From: RGIG1995 sp045587445
GTDB lineage: Bacteria > Bacillota > Clostridia > Oscillospirales > CAG-272
Assembly: GCA_045587445.1 (NCBI GenBank)
Contig: JAZNCH010000015.1
Location: 1-12,751, forward strand
DNA: 12,751 bases
Direction: 5' to 3'
In this document: positions 12,017-12,751 of the stretch, piece by piece
Layout: every line of letters starts with the position of its first letter
Numbering within the stretch: position 1 is the stretch's first letter
Made by a program: the position numbers and the translations under genes
Notes under the pieces: model-generated
The model's database searches: none
Seen by the model: only the letters and a program-made list of their open reading frames with translations
What the model was told of the DNA's origin: nothing

Positions 12017-12751
12017 ATGAGTTTGACTATGGAATCTATGTCCCCTGCTGACATCGCTGCCGTGACTGGTAACAGCAACAACGGCAACAACGGTGGTTGG
12101 GGCGACAACAACGGCTGGTGGATCATTCTGCTGCTGTTGGCTCTGGGTCGTGGATTTGGCTATGGTGGCTATGGCGATGGCGGTCAGGGTGGCGGTGCTG
12201 GTTACAGCCAGCCCATCGTGATTGACAGCGGTCGTTCTGGTGGCTGTTGCTGCTCCCCCTGCGCTACACAGGCTGACCTTGCCGCTGGCTTTAACAACTC
12301 TGCCGTTCTGTCCAACCTGAATGACCTTCAGCTTGGCCAGGCTGGCATCCAGCAGACCTTGTGCCAGGGATTTAACGGTGTGAACACCACTGTGCTGCAG
12401 GGCTTCAACGGCGTGGGTAATGCAATCTGCAACCTGGGCTATACTATCCAGGGCGGCTTTAACGGCATTTCCCGTGAAATCGGTGATTGCTGCTGCCAGA
12501 CCCAGCGTGCTATTGACCGTGTAGCTTACGAGAACCAGTCCAACACCTGCGCTTTGCAGAACACCATCCAGAACACAACCCGTGATGTGATTGACAATGC
12601 CAACGCAAATAGCCGGGCAATTCTGGACTTCCTGGTAAAGGACAAGATTGACACCCTCCAGAGTGAAAACCTGTCCCTGCGCTTCCGTGCAAGCCAGAGC
12701 GAGCAGAACGCATTTATCACGGCTAACCAGCAGGCACAGACCGCCGAACTG
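12017..12751 (+). CDS. Gly/Asn/Cys-rich protein with a short hydrophobic span and repeat helix (3' end outside window)
   Basis: The frame is open from ATG 12017 (AAAGGAG at 12002-12008) to the window edge, 245 residues. Residues 1-10 are ordinary, 19-33 are Asn/Gly-rich, 34-45 form a short hydrophobic span (WWIILLLLALG), and 46-63 are Gly/Tyr-rich. A Cys-rich knot (CCCSPC, residues 77-82) follows. Residues 85-220 form a predicted helix with a QGFNG phrase at 117 and 128 and GGFNG at 146, suggesting 11-residue coiled-coil turns, with Cys at 116, 138, 158-160 and 178. I recall related proteins in gut phages with no known role. Ten Cys residues in a phage protein are unusual. A structural, membrane-linked or wall-linked role is inference. 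Confidence 0.65.
   Translation, partial: MSLTMESMSPADIAAVTGNSNNGNNGGWGDNNGWWIILLLLALGRGFGYGGYGDGGQGGGAGYSQPIVIDSGRSGGCCCSPCATQADLAAGFNNSAVLSNLNDLQLGQAGIQQTLCQGFNGVNTTVLQGFNGVGNAICNLGYTIQGGFNGISREIGDCCCQTQRAIDRVAYENQSNTCALQNTIQNTTRDVIDNANANSRAILDFLVKDKIDTLQSENLSLRFRASQSEQNAFITANQQAQTAEL

Noticed and set aside
1..12751. tRNA genes, CRISPR arrays, insertion sequences, integrase, attachment sites or diversity-generating retroelement
   Set aside because: No cloverleaf, regular spacer array, transposase, recombinase, reverse transcriptase or matching terminal repeat was seen on either strand. I cannot tell whether the source is an integrated prophage or a free phage genome.

Overview
The window reads as the late region of a tailed phage or prophage of a Gram-positive, probably gut-associated, Clostridia-type host. 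The evidence is a siphovirus tail module of the SPP1/TP901-1 kind (Dit, Tal-like hub, BppU), an amidase endolysin with an SLH-like C-terminus, strong GGAGG ribosome sites, and frequent TTG starts. I cannot name the species. Every credible gene lies on the + strand.

Layout. (1) 1-1355: end of an upstream gene, head-tail joining protein, tail terminator/completion protein, major tail protein. (2) 1384-1991: tail assembly chaperone pair, probably joined by -1 frameshifting at a T7 heptamer. (3) 2012-3802: short tape measure with internal helical repeats. (4) 3799-7599: distal tail protein, hub protein without its usual C-terminal enzyme or fibre domain, BppU-type baseplate protein with five copies of a tail-fibre repeat, and a small variable tip or fibre protein. 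(5) 7603-9254: small LEM/HeH-like protein, holin-like protein, amidase endolysin with a probable internal start, and an XhlA-like coiled-coil membrane protein. (6) 9251-9392: strong promoter and a compact three-stem RNA ending in a T run. (7) 9393-10268: four small genes (membrane protein, very basic mini-protein, deoxyribosyltransferase-like protein, sigma region-4-like HTH), then a clear terminator. (8) 10302-10701: a self-contained cassette with consensus promoter, one 76-residue unknown gene and its own terminator. (9) 10735-12751: tightly packed unknown genes including a papain-like cysteine peptidase candidate and, running off the end, a Gly/Asn/Cys-rich protein with a short membrane segment and a repeat helix.

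The tail and lysis genes are nearly all translationally coupled (ATGA or TTGA overlaps) and should be one late transcript. The segments after 9251 have their own promoters and terminators, so they may be expressed on another schedule, possibly in the lysogen. The best candidates for something undescribed are the three-stem RNA with an anti-Shine-Dalgarno loop (about 9285-9354), the single-gene cassette at 10302-10701, the peptidase/Gly-Cys-rich cluster at 10735-12751, and the internal start in the endolysin.
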